Source: Conexibacter sp. SYSU D00693
GTDB taxonomy: Bacteria; Actinomycetota; Thermoleophilia; Solirubrobacterales; Solirubrobacteraceae
Assembly: GCF_017084525.1 (NCBI RefSeq)
Contig: NZ_CP070950.1
Coordinates: 744,001 to 808,000, forward strand
Reading direction: 5' to 3'
DNA: 64,000 nt
The notes beneath the pieces were generated by a model that saw nothing but the letters and a program-made list of their open reading frames with translations, had not been told where the DNA came from and searched no databases. The stretch's first letter is position 1. The number at the start of each line of letters is the position of its first letter. Below are positions 15,564 to 24,355 of this stretch, piece after piece. Position numbers and translations under genes: made by a program.

Positions 15564-16838
15564 TCAGCGCCGGTGGGCGACGACCAGCGCGCTGCGGTGC
15601 GGGACCAGGACCGTGCCGCGCACGACCATCCGCTCCGGGCGGGCGGTCACCGCCGAGAACCGCAGGTGGCGCAGGACCACGGGCAGCGCCGCGCGGAACA
15701 GCGCCCACGACAGCGGCTCGCCGATGCACCGCCGCGCGCCGCCGCCGAACGGCAGGTACGGCACGCCGTCCGGCACCCCGCGGGCGAAGCGCTCCCAGCG
15801 CAGCTCGTCCGGCGCGTCCCAGACCTCGGGCGCGCGGTGCAGCAGCAGCGAGTGCAGCGCCACGTGCGTGCCGGCGTCCAGCGCGACGCCCGCCACCGTG
15901 GCCGGCTCGACCAGCCGCCGCAGGACCGCCTGCGCGGGCGGGCGCAGCCGCATGACCTCCCGCACCACCGCGTCGCGCAGCGGTTCGGCGGGCGACGCCT
16001 CGACGAACGCGTCGGCGAGCTCCGGCGCCCGCGCGAGCTCGAGGACGACGTTGGTCAGCGCGATCGACGGCGGCTCCTGCGCCGCCGCCAGGACGACGAG
16101 CAGCTCGTCGGCGACCTCGCGGACCGCCAGCGGGGGCGTCGCCGCGAGCATCCCGCCGAGCACGTCGTCGCCCAGTTCCCCCGACGCCCGCCGCTCCTGC
16201 ACCTCCGCGCCGAGGAGCCGCTCGACGGCCGCCATCCGCCGCTCGAACTCCGCCACGACGGCCGCGCCCAGCGGCCCGTCGCCCGCGCCCGGGACGCCCG
16301 TCGGCGGGTTGCCCGGCGTCCACAGCAGCCGGCGCATGGCCGCGACGAGCGCCGTCGCCCGCCCGTCGTCGCGCACCGCCAGGACCTCCCGCACGAAGAC
16401 CTCGGTCGCCAGCGTGCGCATCCGCGCCAGCAGCCGGAACGGCCGCCCGACCGGCCAGCCGCTGACCCGCCGCTCCGCGAGCTCGGCGATCGCCGGCTCG
16501 ACGCGGGCGATCGCCGCCTCCGAGAAGCCCGCCGCCATCCGCCCCCGGGAGGCCCGGTGCTGCGCGCCGTCGGCGCCGAAGGGCGAGCGCTCCGAAGCCA
16601 GCGGGAGCACGGCCCGGCGCGTCTCGCCCGCGTGGGCGCGGGCCGGGTCCGCGTCGAGCAGCTGCGCCACCGCGGCCGGCGCGCCCGCGACCACGAGCGG
16701 GTCCTTGAGCACCATCCGCAGCGTGAACAGCGGCCCGTGCCGCGCCCGCGCGCGGCGGACCACCCCGAGCGGGTCGCGGTGGTAGAGGACCGTCTGGGCC
16801 AGGGGGCTCGCGCGCGGGCCGTCGGGGAGCGTCGCCAT
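15564..16838 (-). CDS. cytochrome P450
   Basis: A 424-residue soluble P450. The heme-binding loop FGGGARRCIGE has Cys371 as the axial ligand, and EVMR supplies the K-helix ExxR. In the I helix, where most P450s have A/G-G-x-D/E-T-T, this protein reads AAQEPPS: the acid is kept but the oxygen-activating threonine is replaced by Pro. It needs ferredoxin and reductase partners, and none is in the window. It sits upstream of an SDR gene on the same strand, with the DHA2 transporter divergent. Confidence 0.92.
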   Translation of the reverse strand: MATLPDGPRASPLAQTVLYHRDPLGVVRRARARHGPLFTLRMVLKDPLVVAGAPAAVAQLLDADPARAHAGETRRAVLPLASERSPFGADGAQHRASRGRMAAGFSEAAIARVEPAIAELAERRVSGWPVGRPFRLLARMRTLATEVFVREVLAVRDDGRATALVAAMRRLLWTPGNPPTGVPGAGDGPLGAAVVAEFERRMAAVERLLGAEVQERRASGELGDDVLGGMLAATPPLAVREVADELLVVLAAAQEPPSIALTNVVLELARAPELADAFVEASPAEPLRDAVVREVMRLRPPAQAVLRRLVEPATVAGVALDAGTHVALHSLLLHRAPEVWDAPDELRWERFARGVPDGVPYLPFGGGARRCIGEPLSWALFRAALPVVLRHLRFSAVTARPERMVVRGTVLVPHRSALVVAHRR

Positions 16839-16903
16839 CAGAGAGCCGCCGTACCCGTCGCGCGCGGACCCACTGCTAGCGTCGGGGACGTGGCGGGGGC
16901 CGC

Positions 16904-18511
16904 GTGAGCACCAAGCAGGGCGCGCTCGTCGCGGCGATCCTCGGCTCGGCGGTGGTCGCCGTCGACTCGACGGTGGTCAACGTCGCGCTGCCGGCGATCG
17001 AGGACGACCTCGGCGGCGGCCTGGCCGGCCAGCAGTGGGTCGCCAACGCGTACCTGCTCACCCTCGCCGCCCTCATCCTCGTCTCGGGCTCGCTGGCCGA
17101 CCTCTTCGGCGAGCGGCGGCTGTTCGTGCTCGGCGTCAGCGCGTTCGGCGTGACGTCGGTGCTCTGCGCCGTCGCGCCGTCCATCGAGGTGCTCGTCGCC
17201 GCCCGCGCGCTGCAGGGCGTCTCGGGCGCCCTGCTGACCCCGGCGTCGCTGGCGATCCTCATCGCGGTCTTCCCGCCCGACGAGCGCGGCAAGGCGATCG
17301 GCACGTGGACCGCGTGGGGCGGCATCGGCATCCTCCTCGGCCCGCTGCTCGGCGGCCAGATCGTCGACAGCGCGGACTGGCGCGTCGTCTTCGCGATCAA
17401 CATCCCGCTCGTGCTCGGGACGCTCGCGCTCGCCTCGACCTACGTCCCCGCCGGCGAGCCGCGGACCGCGGGCCAGGACCGCCCGCACGTCGACGTCACC
17501 GGCGCCGCGCTCTGCGCGGTGGGCCTCGCCGGCGCCACCTTCGCGCTCATCGAGCAGCCGATGCTGGGCTGGTCGAGCCCCGCCGTCTGGGGTCCCGGTC
17601 TCGGCGGCCTGGCCGTCTTCGCCGCCTTCCTGCGCTTCGAGGCGCGCACGCCCCACCCGATGCTGCCGCTCGGCCTCTTCGGGCGCAGCAACTTCCGCTG
17701 GGGCAACCTCGAGACGCTGTTCATGTACGGCGGCATCGCCGTCATGGGCTTCTTCCTCGGCCTGTTCCTCCAGCAGGCGGCCGGCTGGTCGGCGCTCGAG
17801 GCCGGGACGACGATGCTCGTCCCGACGACGGTGATGTTCGTCCTCTCGCGGCGCTTCGGCGCGCTGGCCGACCGCCTCGGCCCGCGGGCGTTCATGGCGG
17901 CCGGCCCGCTGCTCAGCGCGGGCGGCCTGCTGCTGCTCCTGCGCCTGGACGCGACCGTCGCCTTCGCCACCGACGTCCTGCCCGCGCTCCTGCTCTTCGC
18001 GATCGGCCTGGCGGTCTCCGTCGCGCCGCTCACCGCGACGGTCCTCGCCGACGCCGACGAGCACAACGCGGGCATCGCCTCCGCGGTCAACAACGCGGTC
18101 GCCCGGACGGCCGGCCTGCTCGCGACCGCCGCCGTCGGGGCCGCGCTGTCGGCGTCCTTCGCGGCGGAGGTCGACGACCGCCTGGGCGACCGTCCCCTGA
18201 GCCCGCCGGCCGCCGCCCGGGTCGACGCCGCCAAGGACCGCGCGCTGGGCGTCGCCGACGGCGCGGGCGTCCCGCCCGCGGTCACGGAGGCCACCCGCGA
18301 CGCCGCCGTCTCGACCTTCCACCTCGCGATGGGCATCGGCGCGGCGCTCATGGCCGCCGGCGGCCTCCTCGGGCTGGCCGGCATCCGCAACCCGCGGCCC
18401 GAGGACGGCTGCCGCGACGTCCACGCCGAGGACTGCGCGGGCGGCCAGCTCGCCGGCCAGCCGCAGGACGTCGCGCAGGGCGGTCCGCAGCCCGCCGCGG
18501 TCCCGGCCTGA
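16904..18511 (+). CDS. MFS transporter, DHA2 (EmrB/QacA) family
   Basis: A 535-residue exporter with 14 predicted membrane helices. The first helix has VVAVDSTVVNVALPAI, the DHA2 motif D1, and LADLFGERRLF follows as motif A; RALQGVSGALLTPASLA is motif B/C. It should extrude drugs or metabolites with proton motive force. A hydrophilic C-terminal tail of about 40 residues is rich in Gly, Pro and Gln. GTG 16904 is used; TAGCGT at 16875-16880 may be its -10. It is divergent from the P450 gene and 32 bases before ligA. Confidence 0.9.
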   Translation: MSTKQGALVAAILGSAVVAVDSTVVNVALPAIEDDLGGGLAGQQWVANAYLLTLAALILVSGSLADLFGERRLFVLGVSAFGVTSVLCAVAPSIEVLVAARALQGVSGALLTPASLAILIAVFPPDERGKAIGTWTAWGGIGILLGPLLGGQIVDSADWRVVFAINIPLVLGTLALASTYVPAGEPRTAGQDRPHVDVTGAALCAVGLAGATFALIEQPMLGWSSPAVWGPGLGGLAVFAAFLRFEARTPHPMLPLGLFGRSNFRWGNLETLFMYGGIAVMGFFLGLFLQQAAGWSALEAGTTMLVPTTVMFVLSRRFGALADRLGPRAFMAAGPLLSAGGLLLLLRLDATVAFATDVLPALLLFAIGLAVSVAPLTATVLADADEHNAGIASAVNNAVARTAGLLATAAVGAALSASFAAEVDDRLGDRPLSPPAAARVDAAKDRALGVADGAGVPPAVTEATRDAAVSTFHLAMGIGAALMAAGGLLGLAGIRNPRPEDGCRDVHAEDCAGGQLAGQPQDVAQGGPQPAAVPA

Positions 18512-18543
18512 CGTCGGCCCGTCCTCGTAGCCTGCGCGGGCCC

Positions 18544-20556
18544 ATGACCGAGCCGGGTCCCGCAGAGCGCATCGCCGAGCTGGCGGAGCTCCTCCGCCAC
18601 CACCGCGACCTCTACTACCGCGGCGTCCCCGAGCTGCCCGACGCCGACTACGACGCGCTGGAGGACGAGCTGCGCGCGCTCGTCGCCAAGCACCCGGACC
18701 TCGCGCCGCCCGACAGCCCGCTGGCGACGCCGGGAGCGCCGGCCAAGCTCGAGGGCCAGACCATCCGCCACCAGCAGCGGATGCTCTCGCTCGACAAGGC
18801 CAACCAGCCCGAGCAGGTCGCGACGTTCATGGGCCGCTTCCCCGGCCAGCGCTTCCGCGTGACGCCCAAGCTCGACGGGCTCTCGCTCTCCCTCGTCTAC
18901 GAGGACGGGGCGCTCGCCTACGCCGCCACCCGCGGCGACGGCACGATCGGCGAGCTCGTCACCCACGCGATCAAGCACGTGGTGCCCGAGCTGCCGCTCG
19001 AGGTCCCCGCCCAGGGACGGGTGGAGGTGCGCGGCGAGGCGGTCATGCTGCGCTCGACCTTCGCCGCCTACAACGAGGCCCACCCGGACCGGCCGCTGGT
19101 GAACCCGCGCAACGGCGCCGCCGGGACGCTGCGCCACAAGGACCCCGAGGCGTGCGCGCGCGACGGGCGCGTCCTGACCTTCATCGGCTTCGACCTCCTC
19201 GGCGGCCTCGAGGACCGGCCGTTCGACGAGGCGCTGCGCGAGCTGGGCTTCACCGCGCCCGAGGCCGATGACGTCGACGACGCCGACGGCGCCATCGCGG
19301 CGGTCACCCGCATCGGCGAGCAGCGCCCGCAGCTGGACTTCGACATCGACGGCGCCGTCATCCGCCTGGCCAGTCGCGCGGCGTTCGAGGCCGCCGGCGC
19401 GACGAGCAGCGCGCCCCGCGGCGCCCTGGCGTTCAAGTTCCCCGCCGAGGAGCGCTCCACCACCCTCAAGGCCGTCACCTGGCAGGTCGGCAAGATCGGT
19501 CGCGTCGCGCCCGTCGCCGAGCTCGAGCCGGTCTTCGTCGGCGGCACGACGATCAGCCGCGCGACGCTGCACAACCCGGCCATGATCGCCGCGCGCGACA
19601 TCCGCGTCGGCGACCGCGTCGTCGTGCGCCGCGCCGGCGACGTCATCCCGTTCATCGCCGCCTCGATCGAGAGCGAGCGCACAGGCGACGAGACGGAGAT
19701 CGCGGTCCCCGAGCACTGCCCGTCCTGCGGGACGCCGCTCGTGGTCAAGGGCGAGGGCCAGGAGCGCTGGTGCGAGAACCTCACGTGCCCGGCCCAGGGC
19801 GTCCGGCGGCTCATCCACGCGACGTCGCGCCCCGCGTTCGACATGGAGGCGGTCGGCCCGACGTGGACCGAGCGCCTGGCCGAGGACGGCCTGCTCACCC
19901 GCATCTCGGACTTCTTCCGCCTCACGAAGGACCAGCTGCTGGCCTACGACGGCATGGGCGAGGTGAGCGCGACGCGGATGCTCGAGTCGATCGCCTCCTC
20001 CAAGGGCGTCGGCCTGCGGCGGGCGTTCATCGCCCTCGCCGTGCCGATGGCCGCCGGCGGCGTCGCCCAGCGCCTGTGCCAGCACGGCTTCGCCCGCCTC
20101 GAGGACGTCGCCGAGGCCAGCGAGGAGGAGCTCCAGCAGGTGGATGACGTCGGGCCGAAGGTCGCCGCGTCGGTCCACGCGTTCTTCGCCCGCGAGGAGG
20201 TCCGCCGGGAGCTCGCCGACCTGCGCGAGCTCGGCGTCGACCTCGACGTCGCCGAGGAGGACAGGCCCGTCGACGTCGCGGAGGCCGCCGAGACGCCGCT
20301 CAAGGGCGCGACGGTCGTCGTCACGGGGGCGATCAGCCACCACGCCAACGGCGCGACGGTCACCCGGCCGGACTTCACGAAGCTCCTGGAACGCGCGGGC
20401 GCCACCGCCGCCAGCTCGGTCAGCGGCAACACCGACATGCTCATCACCGGCGCGAACGTCGGGGCGAGCAAGACGGCCAAGGCCGAGAAGCTCGGCGTGC
20501 AGGTCGTCGACCAGGAGCAGGCCTGGCGCTGGCTGGTGGACGCCGGGCTGGCCTAG
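18544..20556 (+). CDS. ligA: NAD+-dependent DNA ligase, divergent LigA
   Basis: A 670-residue protein with all LigA domains: Ia (YYRGVPELPDADYD, residues 24-37), adenylation with KLDG (Lys109 takes AMP), EVRGE, NPRN and FKFPAEE; OB fold; a four-Cys zinc finger (CPSC...CENLTCP); HhH domain; and C-terminal BRCT. It seals nicks using NAD+. It deviates from typical LigA at normally invariant places: GELVT instead of GEDVT, and DGAVIRL instead of DGVVIKV, so motif IV Lys is Arg. It may therefore be a second, specialised ligase. TAGCCT 10 bases before the ATG suggests its own promoter. Confidence 0.92.
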   Translation: MTEPGPAERIAELAELLRHHRDLYYRGVPELPDADYDALEDELRALVAKHPDLAPPDSPLATPGAPAKLEGQTIRHQQRMLSLDKANQPEQVATFMGRFPGQRFRVTPKLDGLSLSLVYEDGALAYAATRGDGTIGELVTHAIKHVVPELPLEVPAQGRVEVRGEAVMLRSTFAAYNEAHPDRPLVNPRNGAAGTLRHKDPEACARDGRVLTFIGFDLLGGLEDRPFDEALRELGFTAPEADDVDDADGAIAAVTRIGEQRPQLDFDIDGAVIRLASRAAFEAAGATSSAPRGALAFKFPAEERSTTLKAVTWQVGKIGRVAPVAELEPVFVGGTTISRATLHNPAMIAARDIRVGDRVVVRRAGDVIPFIAASIESERTGDETEIAVPEHCPSCGTPLVVKGEGQERWCENLTCPAQGVRRLIHATSRPAFDMEAVGPTWTERLAEDGLLTRISDFFRLTKDQLLAYDGMGEVSATRMLESIASSKGVGLRRAFIALAVPMAAGGVAQRLCQHGFARLEDVAEASEEELQQVDDVGPKVAASVHAFFAREEVRRELADLRELGVDLDVAEEDRPVDVAEAAETPLKGATVVVTGAISHHANGATVTRPDFTKLLERAGATAASSVSGNTDMLITGANVGASKTAKAEKLGVQVVDQEQAWRWLVDAGLA

Positions 20557-20646
20557 CCGGTTCGGACCCGGCGCGTTCTCGACCCGTTCACGGCACCGTC
20601 ACCGCCCGGTCACGCGGGCCGGCCCCCGCGGCGGTGAGCTGCGCCC

Positions 20647-21336
20647 ATGGAGGTCATCGCCCACCGCGGCGCCTCCGCGCACCGCGCCGAGCACACCGCC
20701 GAGGCCTTCGACCTGGCGGTCGCCCAGGGCGCGGACGTGGTCGAGCTCGACCTGCGCGCGACGGCCTGCGGCGAGCCGGTCTGCCTGCACGACCCGACGC
20801 TCGCGCGCACCCACGGCGACCCGCGGGCGATCGCCGCGACACGCCTCGACGAGCTCGACGCCGCGACCCGCCCGCTCACCCTCGCCCAGGTCCTGTGGCG
20901 CTACGGGCAGCGCACCCGGCTGCTGCTGGAGCTCAAGGCGCCCGGGGCCCCGGTGGTGGCGACCGTCGAGCGCGTCCGTGCCGCCGGGGTCGCCGACCGC
21001 GTCGTCCTGCAGTCCTTCGACGCGGACGCCCTGCGCCGCGCCCGCCGCCTCGCACCGGAGCTGCCGGCCGCCCTCCTCACCGCCCGCCGTCCGACGGGCG
21101 CCGACCTGGACCGCGCCGCCGCCGAGGGGCTGCAGGGCGTCGGCGTCCCGCAGGAGACGGTGGACGCCGACCTCGTCGCCGCGGTCCACCGGCGGGGCCT
21201 GGTGCTGCGGGCGTACACCGCCAACACGCCGCGGCGCCTGCGCGAGCTGGCCGACCTCGGCGTCGACGGCCTGATCACCGACGCCCCCGACCGCGCCCGC
21301 GCCGTCGTCGACGCGCGCCGCCGCGCCGCCGCCTAG
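20647..21336 (+). CDS. glycerophosphodiester phosphodiesterase
   Basis: A 229-residue GDPD-family TIM barrel. IAHRGASAHRAEHT (residues 4-17) holds the catalytic His/Arg, and VELDLRATACGEPVCLHDPTL gives the metal-binding Glu/Asp and second His. It hydrolyses glycerophosphodiesters to glycerol phosphate plus alcohol. There is no signal peptide, so it is cytoplasmic. It converges tail to tail with the TagB/F-like gene, overlapping stop codons, and sits at the edge of the polyol-phosphate cluster, where it might recycle glycerol phosphate. Confidence 0.92.
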   Translation: MEVIAHRGASAHRAEHTAEAFDLAVAQGADVVELDLRATACGEPVCLHDPTLARTHGDPRAIAATRLDELDAATRPLTLAQVLWRYGQRTRLLLELKAPGAPVVATVERVRAAGVADRVVLQSFDADALRRARRLAPELPAALLTARRPTGADLDRAAAEGLQGVGVPQETVDADLVAAVHRRGLVLRAYTANTPRRLRELADLGVDGLITDAPDRARAVVDARRRAAA

Positions 21337-22427
21337 CGCGCGCCGCGCTCGCGGGCCAGCGCGAGCGCCCGGTCGAGGACCCGGCGCGTGGCGCCGCCGT
21401 CCTCGAGGCCGCAGAAGCGCTCGTGGAAGGCACGCCGGCGCTCGGCGTAACGCGCGTGCAGCCCGTCGAGGTCGCCCAGCGCCCGCACCAGCTCGCCGGT
21501 CGTGCGCACGAGCGGCCCGGGGGCGATCGGCTCGAGCTCGAAGTAGAAGCCGCGCAGCCGGTCGGCGTAGTCCTCGAGGTCGTAGACGAAGAACGCCTGC
21601 GGCTTGCCGGTCACCCCGAAGTCGAACATCGTCGAGGAGTAGTCCGTCACGAGGACGTCGGCGGCGAGGTAGAGCTCGGCGACCTCCGGGTGCAGCGAGA
21701 CGTCGAGGACCCGGTCGCCCGACAGGTCGCCCAGGGCGCCGGTGAGCATGTAGTGCAGGCGCAGCAGCAGGACGACGTCGGCGCCCAGGCCGGCCCGGAA
21801 CCGGTCCACGTCGAGCTCGAGCGACGGGGCGCGCCCGCCCGCCTCGAACACGGCGTCGTCGCGCCACGTCGGGGTGTAGAGGACGGCCGTCGTGCCGTCG
21901 GCCAGGCCCAGCTCGCGCCGCACCCGCGCCCGCACCGCGCCGGCCTCGCGGCCGACGAGGACGTCGTTGCGCGGGTAGCCCGTCTCGAGGACCTCGCCCT
22001 CGAAGTGGAAGGCCCCGCGCAGGAGCGGCGTGGCGGCGGGGGAGGGGGAGACCAGGAGGTCCCACCGGTCGACGTCGCCCTGCAGGCGCTCGAGCCGGCC
22101 CTCGGGCGCCCACAGGACGTCCCAGTGGATGCGCTTGAGCGGCGTCCCGTGCCACGTCTGCAGGTACACCGCCTCCGGGCGCTTGTCCCAGACGCAGTCG
22201 GTGTGCGTGTTGGCGACCAGCAGGTCCGCCGCCTCGAGCGCCGCCCGGCCCTCCGGGGTGCCCCACGGCACCGTGGCGACGTCCTCCGGGAACCCCGTCC
22301 CGTGGCGGGGGTCGGCGAGCCAGACGACCTCGTGCTCGGCCGCCGCGCCGTCCCGGACGAGCGCCTCGTACAGGGCGCGGGGGTTGTCGCTGTAGCGGCC
22401 CTCGAAGCTGTGGAACGCGATGCGCAT
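21333..22427 (-). CDS. CDP-glycerol glycerophosphotransferase family protein (TagB/TagF-like)
   Basis: A 364-residue transferase of the PF04464 family. TWHGTPLKRIHWD (near residue 110) and VTDYSSTMFDFGVTGKP (near 275) are the two conserved nucleotide-sugar binding blocks of TagB/TagF enzymes. These add glycerol or ribitol phosphate units from CDP-polyols to cell-wall polymers. It has no membrane segment. The start ATG 22427 is 10 bases after the -10-like TACGGT (22438-22443). It is divergent from a nucleotidyltransferase gene and a glycerol-1-phosphate dehydrogenase gene, which could supply its donor. Confidence 0.88.
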   Translation of the reverse strand: MRIAFHSFEGRYSDNPRALYEALVRDGAAAEHEVVWLADPRHGTGFPEDVATVPWGTPEGRAALEAADLLVANTHTDCVWDKRPEAVYLQTWHGTPLKRIHWDVLWAPEGRLERLQGDVDRWDLLVSPSPAATPLLRGAFHFEGEVLETGYPRNDVLVGREAGAVRARVRRELGLADGTTAVLYTPTWRDDAVFEAGGRAPSLELDVDRFRAGLGADVVLLLRLHYMLTGALGDLSGDRVLDVSLHPEVAELYLAADVLVTDYSSTMFDFGVTGKPQAFFVYDLEDYADRLRGFYFELEPIAPGPLVRTTGELVRALGDLDGLHARYAERRRAFHERFCGLEDGGATRRVLDRALALARERGAR

Positions 22428-22493
22428 CGGGCGGCGCACCGTACCCGTCCCGACGCCGGTTCAACGGCGGCGTGCCGGGCAAGTGAAGAACCC

Positions 22494-23267
22494 GTGAACT
22501 TCGCCCCGTCTCCCCGCCCCGTCCACGTCGTCGTCCTGGCCGCCGGCCGGGGCAGTCGCCTGGGGGCCCTGGGAGACGCCACGCCCAAGTGGCTGCTCGA
22601 GGTCGGAGGCCGCACCCTGGCCGACCGCCACCTCGAGGCGTTCGCCGCCGCCGGCGGCGCGGTCGCGTCGGTCCGCGTCGTCACGGGACATGCGGCGACG
22701 GCGATCATCCACGAGCTGGCCGACTCGCCGCAGGTCGACGAGGTCGTCCACAACCCGCAGTACGCCACCCGCAACAACTGGTGGTCGCTGCTCCTCGCGC
22801 TGCGCCGGCTCCCGGCCGGCGAGCCCGTCGCCGTGGTCAACGCCGACCTGCTCGCCGACCCTGACGCGGTGGCGTCGTTCCTCGTCGCCGCGGCCAACGG
22901 CCCGGCCGAGGGCCTGCTCGCCGTCGACCTCCAGCGCCTGCTGACCGACGAGTCCATGAAGGTCCAGCTCGACGACGGCGGCGCGCTGTCGCGCATCGGC
23001 AAGGTCGGCATCGCCGCGCCGGTGGGGGAGTACGTCGGCCTGCTCATGGCGCGCGGCCGGGTGCTCACCGCCCTGCGCGCCGCGCTCGAGCGCTTCGCCG
23101 ACTGCCCCGCGTCGTTCGACGAGTGGTACGAGGGCGCCGTCGGCGCCACCGCCGCCACGGGGCACCGCTGGGAGGTCTGGCCCATGCCGAGCTCCGGCTG
23201 GGTCGAGATCGACGACGACGCCGACCTCGACCTGGCCAGGACGGTCGCCGCGGGAGCACCCGCATGA
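22494..23267 (+). CDS. nucleotidyltransferase (CTP:polyol- or choline-phosphate type)
   Basis: A 257-residue enzyme of the NTP_transferase family. The signature VLAAGRGSRLG followed by TPKWLLEVGGRTL (residues about 13-40) binds nucleotide and magnesium; NPQYATRNNWWSL and VVNADLLADP follow, as in LicC-type phosphocholine cytidylyltransferases. It most likely makes a CDP-activated phospho-polyol. GTG 22494 has GAAG upstream and gives the full N-terminal strand. Its stop overlaps the next ATG by 4 bases, coupling it to the glycerol-1-phosphate dehydrogenase. Substrate specificity is inferred from context only. Confidence 0.82.
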   Translation: MNFAPSPRPVHVVVLAAGRGSRLGALGDATPKWLLEVGGRTLADRHLEAFAAAGGAVASVRVVTGHAATAIIHELADSPQVDEVVHNPQYATRNNWWSLLLALRRLPAGEPVAVVNADLLADPDAVASFLVAAANGPAEGLLAVDLQRLLTDESMKVQLDDGGALSRIGKVGIAAPVGEYVGLLMARGRVLTALRAALERFADCPASFDEWYEGAVGATAATGHRWEVWPMPSSGWVEIDDDADLDLARTVAAGAPA

Positions 23268-24355
23268 CCGGGCGCGGGCCTCGCGCCGTCGAGATCCCGC
23301 GGCTCCTGCACGTCGGCACCGGCTCGCTGCGCCAGGTCGCGGCGCTCCTGGACGAGCACCGCTTCGACCTCGGCCTCGTGCTGGTCGGCAGCGGACGTGG
23401 GCCCTCACGCGCGCTGGCGGAGGCCGTGGTGCAGGAGCTCGAGGCGGCCGGCGTCAGCGTCGTGCACCGCGCCGGCCTCGCCGGACGGCTCGACCAGGCG
23501 GCCGCCCTGGCCGGCGAGGTCATCGAGCGGGGCGTCACCTGCGCGGTGGCCGTCGGCGGGGGGCGGGTGATCGACACCGTCAAGCTCGCCGCCGCGCGCA
23601 CCGGCGTGGACTTCGTCTCGGTCCCGACGGCCATCTCCAACGACGGCATCTCGTCGCCGGTCGCCTCGCTGGTGGGCCGGGACGGCGCCCGCGCCAGCCA
23701 CGCGGCCCGGATGCCGTGCGGCATCGTCATGGACGTCGGCGCCATCGCCAGCGCGCCCGCGCGCTCGCTGCGCGCCGGCCTCGGCGACCTCGTCAGCAAC
23801 CTCACGGCCTGCCTGGACTGGCGGCTGGCCGACCGTGCCGGCCACGACCGCTACGACGCGTTCGCCGCGATGATCGCCGAGTCGGCGGCCCGGCCCGCGC
23901 TGGACCTGGCCGACCTCGGGTCCGCCGGCGCGAAGGAGGTCCTCGCGCACGGCCTGCTCCTCAGCGGCCTGGCGATGGCCGCCGCCGGGACGAGCCGTCC
24001 CTGCTCGGGCGCCGAGCACCTCATCTCCCACGCACTCGACGCCCAGCTCGGCGGCGGCGCCGCGCTGCACGGCGAGCAGGTGGCGCTCGGGACGCTCGTG
24101 GCGGCGGCGGCACACCGGGCTCCGCCGCTCGAGCAGCTCCACGCGCTCTTCCGGCGCGTCGGCCTGCCCACCTGCCCGGAGGACCTCGGCCTCACGCGCC
24201 ACCAGCTCGCCAGCGCGATGCTCGCGGCGCCGGCCGTCAAGCCCGAGCGCTGGACGATCCTCTCCGACCGCTGCACGGACCCGGGCGCGGCCGCCGAGCT
24301 CGTGGCCGAGGCGTTCCCGCCGGTGTCGGCGTCCGTCCGCCAGCTCGCCTCGTGA
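23264..24355 (+). CDS. sn-glycerol-1-phosphate dehydrogenase (AraM/EgsA-like)
   Basis: A 363-residue member of the iron-alcohol dehydrogenase superfamily. The NAD-binding VAVGGGRVIDTVKLAA (residues about 88-103), VPTAISNDGISSP, and the metal-binding SGAEHLISHAL and LHGEQVALG blocks are those of glycerol-1-phosphate dehydrogenases, which reduce dihydroxyacetone phosphate to sn-glycerol-1-phosphate. This stereoisomer is archaeal-type; in Bacillus the AraM product goes into heptaprenylglyceryl phosphate. Here it is fused by 4-base overlaps to a nucleotidyltransferase gene before it and a mannitol dehydrogenase gene after it, suggesting an activated glycerol-1-phosphate donor. Confidence 0.88.
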   Translation: MTGRGPRAVEIPRLLHVGTGSLRQVAALLDEHRFDLGLVLVGSGRGPSRALAEAVVQELEAAGVSVVHRAGLAGRLDQAAALAGEVIERGVTCAVAVGGGRVIDTVKLAAARTGVDFVSVPTAISNDGISSPVASLVGRDGARASHAARMPCGIVMDVGAIASAPARSLRAGLGDLVSNLTACLDWRLADRAGHDRYDAFAAMIAESAARPALDLADLGSAGAKEVLAHGLLLSGLAMAAAGTSRPCSGAEHLISHALDAQLGGGAALHGEQVALGTLVAAAAHRAPPLEQLHALFRRVGLPTCPEDLGLTRHQLASAMLAAPAVKPERWTILSDRCTDPGAAAELVAEAFPPVSASVRQLAS

